A DNA stretch of 64,000 nucleotides from Flavobacteriaceae bacterium (GTDB lineage: Bacteria > Bacteroidota > Bacteroidia > Flavobacteriales > Flavobacteriaceae): contig JAESRX010000013.1 of NCBI GenBank assembly GCA_016764435.1, positions 1 through 64,000 on the forward strand. The letters are read 5' to 3'. This document shows positions 38,878 to 49,659 of the stretch, piece by piece (within the stretch, counting starts at the first letter, position 1; each line of letters begins with the position of its first letter). The position numbers and the translations under genes are program-made. The notes under the pieces are model-generated. The model was not told the origin of the DNA and made no database searches. It saw nothing but the letters and a program-made list of their open reading frames with translations.

Positions 38878-41280
38878 TTATTCCTTTCGAATTTCTTTTT
38901 GTTTGTTTTGAAAGACCTTCACTAAAGCTTTAAGTTCGGCATCAGTTCCTTCAAATTCTTCAGTTACCACATTTTCAATACCGTTTTTCGTAACGGTAGA
39001 TGTAACAATTGCTTTTACAGCATCTGTAGAAGTAGTCTCTATATATTCTATGGTGATCAAATGATCTTTTTGAATGGTCGTATCTTCTATAAACTCAACA
39101 CTATCCACTGCAAATTTAACCTCATTTTTATCTAAATCCATAGCTATACTCGGTGCAATCACTAAGGCCACTACAGACATTAGTTTTAATAAGATATTCA
39201 AAGAAGGTCCTGAAGTATCTTTAAAAGGATCTCCAACTGTGTCACCCACTACAGATGCTTTATGGGCTTCCGTTCCTTTCCCTCCATTTTCTTCGATAGT
39301 TTTCTTTGCATTGTCCCATGCACCACCAGCATTAGATTGGAAAATAGCCATTACCACACCACAGGTAGTTACCCCGGCTAATAAGCCTCCTAACATTTCA
39401 GCGCCACCAATAAAACCAACGGCTACAGGAACTGTCACTGCTAATAAACCAGGCAATACCATTTCTCTTAATGATGCTTTCGTAGAAATATCTATACATT
39501 TTCCATAATCTGCTACACCATCTGCTTTGTCAAAAATAGCTCTGTCCTCTGGACTTGCTTTAGACATATCAGAATCGTATTTACGCATTACAGCCAAGGC
39601 TGCTTTTAATTCAGGAATTTCTTTAAACTGACGTCTTACTTCTTCAATCATAGCCATTGCAGCACGCCCTACAGCATTCATAGACAAGGCAGAAAAAACA
39701 AACGGTAACATTCCACCCACTAACAATCCTGCCATAATATTTGGCTTAGAAACATCAATTGAGCTCACGTTAGCAGTTTTCATAAAGGCGGCAAATAAAG
39801 CCAAGGCCGTTAAGGCTGCTGAAGCAATTGCAAATCCTTTTCCAATAGCAGCTGTGGTATTTCCAACAGCATCTAATTTATCTGTACGTTCACGTACTTC
39901 TTTAGGTAATTCAGCCATTTCTGCAATACCACCGGCATTGTCACAAATAGGTCCATAAGCATCTACTGCCAATTGAATTCCTGTATTTGCTAACATTCCT
40001 ACGGCTGCAATAGCTATTCCGTATAAACCAGCAAAATGATGTGATACCATAATCGCTGCGGCAATCAATAAGATAGGAATCATGGTAGACATCATACCCA
40101 CTCCTAAACCTGCGATGATGGTAGTCGCCGCACCTGTTTCTGATTGTTTTACAATAGACAAAACAGGAGGCTTTCCTGTTGCAGTATAATACTCTGTAAC
40201 TTTCCCTACTAATAATCCAGCGACAAGTCCAGCGATGGTTGCCCAGAAAACGCCCATAGAAGTATAGGTAATCCCTGCTTCTATCCAAGATTCCGGAAGC
40301 ATTTGTTGAATGATAAAATAAGAAGCTACCAACATTAATCCAGCGGCTCCAAATTCTCCCATATTTAATGCAGATTGTGGATCTCCTCCATCTTTTACAC
40401 GAACAAAAAAGGTTCCGATAATAGACATGATAATTCCGACAGCCGCTAATACTAATGGTAAATAAACCGCTCCTAAACCATCAAACTGTTCCGCAAACTC
40501 AGGTAAGGTTGCATAGACAGCTCCCAAAACCATAGTTGCGATGATAGAACCTACATAAGATTCGAATAAATCTGCTCCCATTCCTGCGACATCTCCTACG
40601 TTATCTCCTACATTATCTGCGATAGTGGCAGGATTTAAAGGGTGATCTTCAGGAATCCCTGCTTCTACTTTTCCTACTAAATCAGCACCGACATCGGCTG
40701 CTTTCGTATAAATACCTCCACCTACACGTGCAAACAGTGCGATAGATGATGCTCCTAAAGAGAACCCAGACAATACGTTCAATACTAAAGATAAGTTTTC
40801 AGTACCAGACCACATGCCTTGATAGATCATAAATAAACCACTCAGTCCTAATACTCCAAGTCCTACAACTCCAAGTCCCATGACAGCACCTCCGGCAAAA
40901 GCAACTTCTAAAGCTCTTCCTAAAGAAGTTCGAGCCGCTTGGGTTGTTCTTACATTTGCTTTTGTAGCCACTTTCATCCCGATCAATCCGGCCAATCCAG
41001 AACAGATAGCTCCGACGATAAACGACACGGCTATCATCCCACTAGATCCTACTTCGTAGTGTCCTTTTAAAAATAATAAAACTGCCACGGCAGCTACAAA
41101 AATCGCTAATACTCTATACTCAGCTTTCAAAAATGACATTGCTCCTTCGGCAATACTTTTGGCAATTCGAGACATTTTTGCGTCTCCAGCATCTTGTTTA
41201 GACACCCATTTGTTCTTCATAAATACGAACAGGAGCGCAAACGCTCCGAACGCAGGTAATAATTTAATAATTAATTCCAT
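38878..41280 (-). CDS. hppA: membrane-bound ion-translocating pyrophosphatase
   Basis: 800 aa; [20 protein letters not shown]-like motif ([44 protein letters not shown]), multiple TM helices. Confidence 0.96.
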   Translation of the reverse strand: MELIIKLLPAFGAFALLFVFMKNKWVSKQDAGDAKMSRIAKSIAEGAMSFLKAEYRVLAIFVAAVAVLLFLKGHYEVGSSGMIAVSFIVGAICSGLAGLIGMKVATKANVRTTQAARTSLGRALEVAFAGGAVMGLGVVGLGVLGLSGLFMIYQGMWSGTENLSLVLNVLSGFSLGASSIALFARVGGGIYTKAADVGADLVGKVEAGIPEDHPLNPATIADNVGDNVGDVAGMGADLFESYVGSIIATMVLGAVYATLPEFAEQFDGLGAVYLPLVLAAVGIIMSIIGTFFVRVKDGGDPQSALNMGEFGAAGLMLVASYFIIQQMLPESWIEAGITYTSMGVFWATIAGLVAGLLVGKVTEYYTATGKPPVLSIVKQSETGAATTIIAGLGVGMMSTMIPILLIAAAIMVSHHFAGLYGIAIAAVGMLANTGIQLAVDAYGPICDNAGGIAEMAELPKEVRERTDKLDAVGNTTAAIGKGFAIASAALTALALFAAFMKTANVSSIDVSKPNIMAGLLVGGMLPFVFSALSMNAVGRAAMAMIEEVRRQFKEIPELKAALAVMRKYDSDMSKASPEDRAIFDKADGVADYGKCIDISTKASLREMVLPGLLAVTVPVAVGFIGGAEMLGGLLAGVTTCGVVMAIFQSNAGGAWDNAKKTIEENGGKGTEAHKASVVGDTVGDPFKDTSGPSLNILLKLMSVVALVIAPSIAMDLDKNEVKFAVDSVEFIEDTTIQKDHLITIEYIETTSTDAVKAIVTSTVTKNGIENVVTEEFEGTDAELKALVKVFQNKQKEIRKE

Positions 41281-41348
41281 TTCTGTTGTTGAGTTAAATT
41301 AAATTGTCTTTTGATTCTTCGCTAAAGTACTAAAATAGTTTATAACAA

Positions 41349-41383
41349 AAAAAACCACCTAAATTTAATTAGGTGGTTTTTTG
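41349..41383 (-). terminator. intrinsic terminator between ppa and hppA
   Basis: AAAAAACCACCTAAATTTAATTAGGTGGTTTTTT, bidirectional. Confidence 0.75.
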
Positions 41384-41401
41384 AAAAATATTTCACAGTC
41401 G

Positions 41402-41941
41402 TTAAATTGTGAAATTTCTATTCTTTTTATGTTCGCTTTTCTCGTAACGCTCTATAGACTCGTCGATTAAACTATATGCTTCATCGGAATTACCCCATCC
41501 ACCTACGGCTACTTTTTTATCTTCTAAGTCTTTATACACTTGAAAAAAGTGTTCAATTTCTTTTACTTGGTGCTGATTCATGTCAGATAGGTTCTCTAAA
41601 CGGTTCCAAATTGGATCAGAAACAGGTACACAAATAATTTTTTCATCAGGTCCTTTCTCATCTGCCATGTGGAAAACTCCAATAGGCTTCACTTCCATTA
41701 CACACATTGGGAATGTAGGCTCATGTCCTAATACCAACACATCCAAAGGATCTTTGTCCAGTGCCAATGTTTCAGGAATAAACCCATAATCTCCAGGATA
41801 CATCATAGAGGAGAATAACATACGGTCGAAACGAATTTTATTCAACACAAAATCGTATTCATATTTATTTCTACTTCCCTTTGGGATTTCAATTAGAACA
41901 TCAAATGTTCTTCTAGGCGTGGCACTCATTTTTTTCGTCAT
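41402..41941 (-). CDS. ppa: inorganic pyrophosphatase
   Basis: 179 aa; VLIEIPKGSRNKYEYD, MMYPGDYGFIPETLALDKDPLDVLVL. Confidence 0.97.
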   Translation of the reverse strand: MTKKMSATPRRTFDVLIEIPKGSRNKYEYDFVLNKIRFDRMLFSSMMYPGDYGFIPETLALDKDPLDVLVLGHEPTFPMCVMEVKPIGVFHMADEKGPDEKIICVPVSDPIWNRLENLSDMNQHQVKEIEHFFQVYKDLEDKKVAVGGWGNSDEAYSLIDESIERYEKSEHKKNRNFTI

Positions 41942-41998
41942 TAGCTTCGTATAAAGTTATTACAAATAACTTAGTAATTATAATTTGTTAGTTTTTTT

Positions 41999-44497
41999 TT
42001 AGAAATAGAAACCAAACGCTCCTTTGATAGCAAATTTGTTAGCATTGGGAGTATTCATATAGCTTCCTCTCCAAGAAAAGTCGATTCTGAATACTTTAAA
42101 TATATTTCCTATTCCTAGGCTATACTCATAATATCCTTTATCGGGTGCAATATAGTTAATATTTGACGCATTCAATGCAATATTTTCATCAGAAATAGTT
42201 CCGTACAGTGCTTTCACCCCGACTATCTCCCTTAAATTCAACTTTCTAAGCAAGGGGATCCGTGATAATATCCGTCCATTAAAATTATGCTCCAAATGTA
42301 AAGAAGCATAGCTGTCGGTTACAAACTCGTAATAATCCAATAGTGCATAGGTGTTTGCTATGGTAAAATAGGATTGATTTCCTGGAACTACATTTAACAA
42401 CCCTAAAGGGACCTCCCCAAAGGTTTTCCCTACTTCCACCGTCGTTGTAGTTCTTCCAAATCCTCCTATTTGAAATGGCTGATTGTAATACAATTGCACT
42501 TTTTGATACTCAAAATCACTATCAATCACTCCTTTTAATCCTTTCGAATAACTCGCGTAAAAGGTGGGATATTCTGAATTCACCTTGGTGCGTTCCACCC
42601 CTTTTCCGATTGTTTTTTTATGAGGCGTGTATTTTACAGAAAAATCGAGTTCCGATTGTACAATCTCATTTTGAGTACTTGTATAAGTAGCATCCGTATA
42701 GTAATCCAATTTAAAGGTATCGGGTGAGGCGGTTTTTAAGGTACGATACGAAGCACCTAAACGGAATACTAAATTCTTCCTAGGCTCCATGCTTAAATAG
42801 GCCGTAGACAAATTAATAGACGTTAACTTACTATTATCTCCACTGGCAAATACGGCAGAAGACGCAAAACTACGTCCCAACACATCATTTGTAGTGGTTA
42901 AACTAACCGCTATTTGTTCCACATCTCTACGATTCCCTCCTCCGATGATAAATCTATTTTTAGGATTGAACATCCATTTTCCAGAAACACCATATTTAAA
43001 TTGATCGTCTTTAAATCCATACGCCAAGTAGGTCTGTAAACGCCACCTATCATTCTGACTAAAATACGTTCTTCCCCCAACTCGAAGGCGAATTCCCTCC
43101 ACGTCATTCTTTCCAAAAGTGGAGAATATAGGTCCGAAATCAAAATGATTCATCTCTATATAACCTGAGCCTAAAATAGAGACTAAATTATACATGCGTT
43201 TAAACTTAGGCACCGTTTTAAGCGTGTCTAACATTTTATATATCCCTTGCTCATTTTTACTTAAAACCTCTTGTCTATTGGCTTCCCAAAAATCTTTATC
43301 TTGTGCGTAAATTTGATCCTCATAAATATCTATTTCGGTTGCGTAAAACTTATTCGTTTTTTTAGCATCAAATTTATAGTTCTTATACATGGTGGTCCGT
43401 TTTCCGTACACACCTTTAGCCTTGTCTTTTTTATTAAAACTAAAGTTAGACATCATATAATCCTTCTTTAACAGAAAAACAGAGTCACTTAACACCTCGT
43501 ACTCTTGTTCTATATAAATATCTTTTACCCAGTTAATATTAGCACTACGGGAAGCTTGCATATTAATTTCCTTCACTGCAAAAGTGGTATCGTTCACCCA
43601 AAAATCACCTTTAAAGGTCAATTCATTTTTACGCCTTGGATAATACACAATGTTATAACACCATTTACTCTCTATATATGCGCTATCTGTCAATACGTAG
43701 TTATACGTAGAAACACCAGCTCTGGAAATAGGACTGGTAAAACTTTTGTCAAAGATCTTAATATAGTTGTCGTAAATATTATAATCTACATACAAGTCTT
43801 TTATAAAGGAAATGATATTTTGATTGGCGCTAAAGCCAGAATTAAGATTCCCTACAATGTCTTCTCGAACTCTGTTGGTTTTATTATTCCCATACACATC
43901 ATATACCGACTCATTGATAAAAATAGGCAAGAATGCTTTTCCTGTAATGCGAGAGGTATCGATACCTTTAAAGATAAATTCCATGTTTTTAAACAATTTA
44001 CTACGCATCATAGCGCTGTCAATATTGTTTAAATCAAATTCTAGTTTTTCGTATTTTTTGAATTCATATTGATCAAATAAGTAGATTCCGTTTTGGCGTT
44101 TTTTAGCCCAAACTTTTTTCAATATGGCGATGGCAGGATTGCCTTTCTTTTTTACTTTCCCACTGTAAAGTACTATTTCGTGTAACCTAGCAGCGGCTTC
44201 TTTCAATACAATTCGCAATTGTAGATCTCTAGGTTTAATGGTGATTTTTTTTGTTTCATAGCCTAAAAAACTAACTTCTATAGTTTTATAGGTACTTTTA
44301 GATTGCATGTAAAATTTCCCGTTCTCATCAGAGACGGTTCCTTCATACGAATTTGTGAAAATCACATTTGCAAAGGGGATTGGTTCATTGTTTTGATCTA
44401 CCACTAAGCCACCTATTTTAACTTGACTTAGCATACTGCTCATTCCTATTAACAATAAAAACAACGTACTCTTATATTTTTTCCCCATAGTTTTCAA
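41999..44497 (-). CDS. DUF5686 / carboxypeptidase-like regulatory domain outer membrane protein
   Basis: 832 aa; N-terminal GGLVVDQNNEPIPFANVIFTNSYEGTVSDENGKFYM followed by long beta-barrel. Confidence 0.88.
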   Translation of the reverse strand: MKTMGKKYKSTLFLLLIGMSSMLSQVKIGGLVVDQNNEPIPFANVIFTNSYEGTVSDENGKFYMQSKSTYKTIEVSFLGYETKKITIKPRDLQLRIVLKEAAARLHEIVLYSGKVKKKGNPAIAILKKVWAKKRQNGIYLFDQYEFKKYEKLEFDLNNIDSAMMRSKLFKNMEFIFKGIDTSRITGKAFLPIFINESVYDVYGNNKTNRVREDIVGNLNSGFSANQNIISFIKDLYVDYNIYDNYIKIFDKSFTSPISRAGVSTYNYVLTDSAYIESKWCYNIVYYPRRKNELTFKGDFWVNDTTFAVKEINMQASRSANINWVKDIYIEQEYEVLSDSVFLLKKDYMMSNFSFNKKDKAKGVYGKRTTMYKNYKFDAKKTNKFYATEIDIYEDQIYAQDKDFWEANRQEVLSKNEQGIYKMLDTLKTVPKFKRMYNLVSILGSGYIEMNHFDFGPIFSTFGKNDVEGIRLRVGGRTYFSQNDRWRLQTYLAYGFKDDQFKYGVSGKWMFNPKNRFIIGGGNRRDVEQIAVSLTTTNDVLGRSFASSAVFASGDNSKLTSINLSTAYLSMEPRKNLVFRLGASYRTLKTASPDTFKLDYYTDATYTSTQNEIVQSELDFSVKYTPHKKTIGKGVERTKVNSEYPTFYASYSKGLKGVIDSDFEYQKVQLYYNQPFQIGGFGRTTTTVEVGKTFGEVPLGLLNVVPGNQSYFTIANTYALLDYYEFVTDSYASLHLEHNFNGRILSRIPLLRKLNLREIVGVKALYGTISDENIALNASNINYIAPDKGYYEYSLGIGNIFKVFRIDFSWRGSYMNTPNANKFAIKGAFGFYF

Positions 44498-44564
44498 TCT
44501 TTTTCTAACTAAAAAATTCCTTCCAGGTTTACCTGAAAGGAACTTTAACGCAAAAATTATGCCT

Positions 44565-45545
44565 TTATTTTATATACATAAGCTCTTTTACAGCTTTTAC
44601 TACATCGTTTGCATTAGGCATCCATTCTGCTAATAACACAGGAGAATACGGAGCAGGAGTATCTGCTGTAGTAATTCTCTTAATTGGAGCATCTAAATGA
44701 TCGAATGCTTTTTGTTGAACTTGATATGTAATTTCAGAAGCAACACTAGCAAAAGGCCATGCTTCTTCTAAAATAATCAATCTATTTGTTTTTCTTACAG
44801 ATTCTAAAATGGTCTCGTGATCCATCGGACGCACGGTCATCAAATCAATAATTTCTAAAGAAATCCCTTCTTTTTCAAGAGTGTCAGCCGCTTTAAAAGC
44901 TTCTTTAATTATTTTACCGAAAGTAACAAGTGTTACATCAGATCCCACACGTTTAATATCGGCTTTACCAATAGGCAATACATAATCTCCTTCTGGCACT
45001 TCTCCTTTATCACCGTATAATTGTTCAGATTCCATAAAGATTACAGGGTCATTATCACGGATCGCCGCTTTTAATAATCCTTTTGCATCATATACAGTAG
45101 AAGGAACAATCACTTTTAAACCAGGAGTATTTGCAAACCAGTTTTCGAAAGACTGAGAGTGTGTAGCTCCTAATTGTCCAGCAGCACCAGTAGGTCCACG
45201 GAAAACGATTGGACAATTTAACTGCCCACCAGACATTTGTCTAATTTTAGCAGCGTTATTTATAATTTGGTCAATACCAACTAGAGCAAAGTTAAAAGTC
45301 ATAAACTCAACAATTGGTCGTGTACCATTCATTGCAGATCCAACAGAGATTCCAGCAAAACCAAGTTCAGCAATTGGTGAATCTATTACGCGGCGTTCAC
45401 CAAATTCGGCTAACATTCCTTTCGAAGCTTTATAAGCACCGTTATATTCAGCAACTTCTTCTCCAATTAAAAAAATGGAATCGTCCTTACGCATTTCCTC
45501 ACTCATGGCTTCACATATAGCCTCTCTAAATTGAATAGTCTTCAT
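44565..45545 (-). CDS. pdhB: pyruvate dehydrogenase E1 component, beta subunit
   Basis: MKTIQFREAICEAMSEEMRKDDSIFLIGEEVAEYNGAYKASKGM, RVIDSPIAELGFAGISVG; start moved to ATG at 45545. Confidence 0.94.
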   Translation of the reverse strand: MKTIQFREAICEAMSEEMRKDDSIFLIGEEVAEYNGAYKASKGMLAEFGERRVIDSPIAELGFAGISVGSAMNGTRPIVEFMTFNFALVGIDQIINNAAKIRQMSGGQLNCPIVFRGPTGAAGQLGATHSQSFENWFANTPGLKVIVPSTVYDAKGLLKAAIRDNDPVIFMESEQLYGDKGEVPEGDYVLPIGKADIKRVGSDVTLVTFGKIIKEAFKAADTLEKEGISLEIIDLMTVRPMDHETILESVRKTNRLIILEEAWPFASVASEITYQVQQKAFDHLDAPIKRITTADTPAPYSPVLLAEWMPNANDVVKAVKELMYIK

Positions 45546-45615
45546 ATATTTCGTTTTGAATTTGCAAAAATACAAAATTCCTGATTATTACAAATACAAT
45601 GCTAGGAATTATTTT

Positions 45616-45648
45616 ACTATGCGTGCATAGTATTTTTAATTATTTTTG
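45616..45648 (+). promoter_or_regulatory. etfBA promoter region with perfect palindrome
   Basis: ACTATGC-GT-GCATAGT (45616-45631) upstream of TATTTTTG (45641-45648, TAnnTTTG match) in the pdhB/etfB divergent intergenic region. Confidence 0.5.
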
Positions 45649-45706
45649 TTTAACTTCGTAGCCATAAAAAGAAAAATCCTATTAACTAATTTTCAAAACA
45701 CACCAT

Positions 45707-46453
45707 ATGAAGGTATTAGTATGTATCAGTCATGTACCTGACACGACATCAAAAATAAATTTTAAAGACGACAACACGCAATTTGACACCAATGGTGTAC
45801 AATTTGTAATCAATCCATACGATGAGTTTGCATTGACACGTGCCATGTGGTTCAAAGAAAAACAAGGAGCCACGGTAACCGTAGTAACTGTTGGAAATAG
45901 CTCCACAGAACCTACGTTGCGTAAAGCCCTTGCTATTGGTGCAGATGCGGCCATTCGTGTAGATACAGAAGCAACAGATGGATTTTCAGTTGCGAAACAA
46001 TTAGCCGAAGTTGTAAAATCAGGAGAATTTGACGTGGTATTGGCAGGAAAAGAATCCATTGATTTTAATGGAGGAATGGTTCCAGGAATGTTGGCTTCAT
46101 TTTTAGATTTCAACTTTGTGAATGCGTGTATTGGATTAGAAATAGAAGGTACTACTGCTACTGCAGCTCGCGAAATAGATGGAGGTAAAGAAATTATCAA
46201 AGCTTCGCTACCTATAGTTATTGCTGGACAGAAAGGTTTGGTAGAAGAAAAAGACCTACGCATTCCGAACATGAGAGGTATTATGATGGCACGTAAAAAA
46301 CCATTAACTGTAGCCACAGCAATAGACGTAACAAGCGCCACCGCAAGTACTTCTTTTGAAAAACCAACAGCTAAAGGTGCCGTAAAATTAGTGGACGCCG
46401 CCAATATTGATGAATTAATCTCATTATTGCACAACGAAGCTAAGGTAATCTAA
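45707..46453 (+). CDS. etfB: electron transfer flavoprotein beta subunit
   Basis: 248 aa; KVLVCISHVPDTTSKI, AGKESIDFNGGMVPGMLA. Confidence 0.96.
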   Translation: MKVLVCISHVPDTTSKINFKDDNTQFDTNGVQFVINPYDEFALTRAMWFKEKQGATVTVVTVGNSSTEPTLRKALAIGADAAIRVDTEATDGFSVAKQLAEVVKSGEFDVVLAGKESIDFNGGMVPGMLASFLDFNFVNACIGLEIEGTTATAAREIDGGKEIIKASLPIVIAGQKGLVEEKDLRIPNMRGIMMARKKPLTVATAIDVTSATASTSFEKPTAKGAVKLVDAANIDELISLLHNEAKVI

Positions 46454-46513
46454 TCATTCACTCATCACCGCTGTTTTTTTTTTTAAAAAAGAGCCGGTAA
46501 AAACACAAAATTT

Positions 46514-47476
46514 ATGTCAGTATTAATAATAGCCGATTCATCGGAAGGAATATTTAAAAAAGTCGCTTTTGAACTTGTTAGTTACGGTAAAAAAGTCGCT
46601 GAATTATTAGGAACCAATACCGTTGCCTTAACCATAAACGCCGCAGATAACGATCAGTTATTCAAGTATGGAGCAGAAAAAGTGCTGTGCGTAAGTAACG
46701 ATGCTCTAAAAGACTTTAATGCAAAGTCGTATGCCGCTGTCATCCAGCAAGCAGCTGAAGCTGTCGATGCAACCGTGGTCCTCATAGATTCTGGAAACAA
46801 TGGATTATATATGGGACCCATGGTGGCCGTTAATTTAAATGCAGGGTATACCACTAATGTAGTTTCTCTACCAAACTTAGACAATGGTTTTATAGTAAAA
46901 CGCAATGCATTCTCTACCAAAGCATATAATCACACGTCTATTACCACCGATATAAAAGTAATAGCTCTCGCTAAAAACTCTTACGGTATTGTAGAAAATG
47001 AAGTGGCTGGTGTTGTCGAAGATTTCAATCCAACAATTGCGGAAACCACCTTATCGGTAAGTGCCGTAGAAAAAATAACAGGAAAAGTAACGATCGGAGA
47101 TGCAGAGATTGTTGTTTCTGGTGGACGTGGTCTTAAAGGACCTGAAAACTGGGGAATGATTGAGGAATTAGCCCAAGTTTTAGGCGCAGCGACTGCCTGT
47201 TCTAAGCCTGTTTCCGATTTAGGATGGAGACCTCATAGTGAACACGTAGGGCAAACAGGAAAACCTGTTGCCGCCAATTTATACATCGCTATTGGAATTT
47301 CTGGTGCGATCCAACACTTAGCAGGAATTAACGCATCCAAAGTAAAAGTAGTCATTAATACAGACCCTGAAGCACCGTTCTTTAAAGCAGCAGATTACGG
47401 GATTGTAGGCGATGCTTTTGAAGTAGTTCCTAAATTAATTGAAAAGTTAAAAGAATTTAAAGCACAAAACGCATAA
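46514..47476 (+). CDS. etfA: electron transfer flavoprotein alpha subunit
   Basis: 320 aa; VVSGGRGLKGPENWGMIEELA, VGQTGKPVAANLYIAIGISGAIQH. Confidence 0.97.
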   Translation: MSVLIIADSSEGIFKKVAFELVSYGKKVAELLGTNTVALTINAADNDQLFKYGAEKVLCVSNDALKDFNAKSYAAVIQQAAEAVDATVVLIDSGNNGLYMGPMVAVNLNAGYTTNVVSLPNLDNGFIVKRNAFSTKAYNHTSITTDIKVIALAKNSYGIVENEVAGVVEDFNPTIAETTLSVSAVEKITGKVTIGDAEIVVSGGRGLKGPENWGMIEELAQVLGAATACSKPVSDLGWRPHSEHVGQTGKPVAANLYIAIGISGAIQHLAGINASKVKVVINTDPEAPFFKAADYGIVGDAFEVVPKLIEKLKEFKAQNA

Positions 47477-47497
47477 TTTTTAGTAAATTGGCCCTCT

Positions 47498-47551
47498 AAA
47501 AGGCGCTCCATTTACGGGTACACTAACCTTTAAATGAAGCGCCTTTTTTTT
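47498..47551 (+). terminator. intrinsic terminator downstream of etfA
   Basis: AAAAGGCGCTCCATTTA ... TAAATGAAGCGCCTTTTTTTT. Confidence 0.8.
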
Positions 47552-47575
47552 GACTTTAACACCGAATCAATTTTA

Positions 47576-48190
47576 ATGAGTTTAGTTCGATTAAATATAA
47601 AAGGGATTTCTTATAGCCAAACACACACTGGAGCTTACGCACTCGTATTAAGCGAAGTGAATGGCACCAGGACACTTCCTATTGTTATTGGCGCTTTCGA
47701 AGCACAGTCCATTGCCATTTCCCTAGAAAAGGAAATAAAACCACCTAGACCGCTGACACATGATCTCTTTAAAAATTTTGCAGATCGCTTTCACATTGTC
47801 ATTACGCAAGTTATTATCCATAAACTAGTCGATGGTATTTTTTACTCGAGTATTATTTGTAAAAGAGACGGAATCGAAGAAATTATAGATACCAGAACTT
47901 CAGATGCCATTGCTTTAGCAACACGGTTTAAAGCCCCTATTTTTACCTATGAAAACATCTTAGATAAAGCGGGAGTACAACTCAAGGATAAAGAAGAAAA
48001 AGACCGACAATTGGAGGCCGAAGAATTCGAATTACCACAGGTGATAGAAGAACAAAAACCTGTAGAAAAAAAATCAAGTTTCCACCAATACACTCTGGAC
48101 GATTTACAACTAAAACTTAATGAAGCCGTGGCCAATGAAGACTATGAGCTGGCCGCTCAATTAAGGGATGAAATCGAACAACGCAGTTAA
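47576..48190 (+). CDS. bifunctional nuclease (DUF151) with C-terminal UVR motif
   Basis: SLVRLNIKGISYSQTHTGAYALVLSEVNGTRTLPIVIGAFEAQSIA; UVR-like LQLKLNEAVANEDYELAAQLRDEIEQ. Start corrected because the 47534 ATG lies in the terminator. Confidence 0.92.
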   Translation: MSLVRLNIKGISYSQTHTGAYALVLSEVNGTRTLPIVIGAFEAQSIAISLEKEIKPPRPLTHDLFKNFADRFHIVITQVIIHKLVDGIFYSSIICKRDGIEEIIDTRTSDAIALATRFKAPIFTYENILDKAGVQLKDKEEKDRQLEAEEFELPQVIEEQKPVEKKSSFHQYTLDDLQLKLNEAVANEDYELAAQLRDEIEQRS

Positions 48191-48201
48191 AAAAACACCT
48201 C

Positions 48202-49638
48202 ATGATTAAAAAGTTATCTATCGCCCTGCTTTTTCTAAGCAGTGTCGCTACACAAGCACAAACTTCAGAAATAGTTCCAAGTCAAGGACTTTCCATAACT
48301 TCAGTTTGGAAAGGAGTTTTAGGAATGTTTGTATTAATAATTATAGCCATTGCCTTGAGTAATAACCGTAAGGCTATTAATTGGAAAACTGTTGGTGCTG
48401 GATTGTCTGCACAATTAATCATTGCTTTTGGAGTCTTAAAAGTCCCTTTTATACAAACTATCTTTGAATTTGTAGGAAGTGGTTTTGTAGAAATATTAGA
48501 CTATACAAGAGCCGGAAGTGAATTTCTATTTGGAGGAATGATGAACATAGAATCTTTTGGTTTTATCTTTGCCTTTCAAGTATTACCAACCATTATTTTC
48601 TTCTCTGCCTTAACCTCCTTATTATTCTATTTGGGAATAATCCAGTATTTGGTAAAGATAATGGCCCTGCTATTGTCTAAAATACTTCACATTTCGGGCG
48701 CTGAAAGTTTATCAGTTGCTGGAAATATATTTTTAGGTCAGACCGAAGCTCCATTATTGATAAAAGCCTACTTAGAGCGCATGACTAGATCTGAAATGCT
48801 CTTAGTAATGATTGGAGGAATGGCCACCGTGGCTGGAGCTGTACTCGCTGCTTATATCGGATTCTTAGGAGGAAACGATCCTGTTTTACGTTTGAAATTC
48901 GCGAAACACCTACTCGCTGCCTCTGTAATGGCCGCACCTGGAGCCATTGTAATCTCAAAAATATTATATCCACAAACAGAAAAAATTGATACGGATGTAA
49001 AAGTATCATCAGAAAAAATAGGTTCTAACATACTAGATGCGATTGCCAACGGAACTACGGAAGGCTTAAAATTAGCTGTAAACGTTGGAGCTATGCTATT
49101 AGTATTTGTTGCTTTTATTGCAATGATGAATGGTATTTTAGGAGCATTAGCAAGTTTTGATGGCTTTGCAATTGAAATTACTAATCTTAATATAGACTGG
49201 AACTGGCATTTTACTTCATTGAATGAAGTTATTGCAATTTACACACCTTATGATAGACTGTCACTAGAATTTATTTTAGGAACCGTATTTTCTCCTTTAA
49301 TGTGGTTGATAGGTGTTGCTAAGGAAGACATGATGCTTATGGGACAACTATTAGGAATCAAATTAGCTGCCAGTGAATTTATTGGATACATTCAGTTAGC
49401 TGAACTTAAAGACATGGCAAATGCAACCCATTTCACTTATAATAAATCTGTGATTATGGCCACCTATATGTTATGTGGATTTGCTAACTTTGCATCCATC
49501 GGAATTCAAATTGGAGGTATTGGATCCTTGGCTCCTGGCCAACGAAAAACACTCTCTGAATTTGGAATTAAAGCCTTAATCGGGGGGTCTATTGCCTCTT
49601 TATTATCTGCAACTATTGCAGGGATGATTATTGGCTAA
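48202..49638 (+). CDS. NupC-type nucleoside transporter
   Basis: 478 aa; FLGQTEAPLLIKAYLERMTRSEM, MLCGFANFASIGIQIGGIGSLAPGQR. Confidence 0.94.
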   Translation: MIKKLSIALLFLSSVATQAQTSEIVPSQGLSITSVWKGVLGMFVLIIIAIALSNNRKAINWKTVGAGLSAQLIIAFGVLKVPFIQTIFEFVGSGFVEILDYTRAGSEFLFGGMMNIESFGFIFAFQVLPTIIFFSALTSLLFYLGIIQYLVKIMALLLSKILHISGAESLSVAGNIFLGQTEAPLLIKAYLERMTRSEMLLVMIGGMATVAGAVLAAYIGFLGGNDPVLRLKFAKHLLAASVMAAPGAIVISKILYPQTEKIDTDVKVSSEKIGSNILDAIANGTTEGLKLAVNVGAMLLVFVAFIAMMNGILGALASFDGFAIEITNLNIDWNWHFTSLNEVIAIYTPYDRLSLEFILGTVFSPLMWLIGVAKEDMMLMGQLLGIKLAASEFIGYIQLAELKDMANATHFTYNKSVIMATYMLCGFANFASIGIQIGGIGSLAPGQRKTLSEFGIKALIGGSIASLLSATIAGMIIG

Positions 49639-49659
49639 ATATTATAAAACTACATTGCT

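Noticed and set aside
39074-39508. 144-aa plus-strand ORF
   Set aside because: Antisense to hppA.
43505-44032. 175-aa plus-strand ORF
   Set aside because: Antisense to the DUF5686 protein; composition consistent with chance ORF opposite a beta-barrel gene.
45730-46434. 234-aa minus-strand ORF
   Set aside because: Entirely antisense to etfB, whose protein is clearly recognisable.
47534-47575. N-terminal extension MKRLFFDFNTESIL of the bifunctional nuclease ORF
   Set aside because: The ATG lies in the 3' arm of the etfA terminator; the start at 47576 fits the family.
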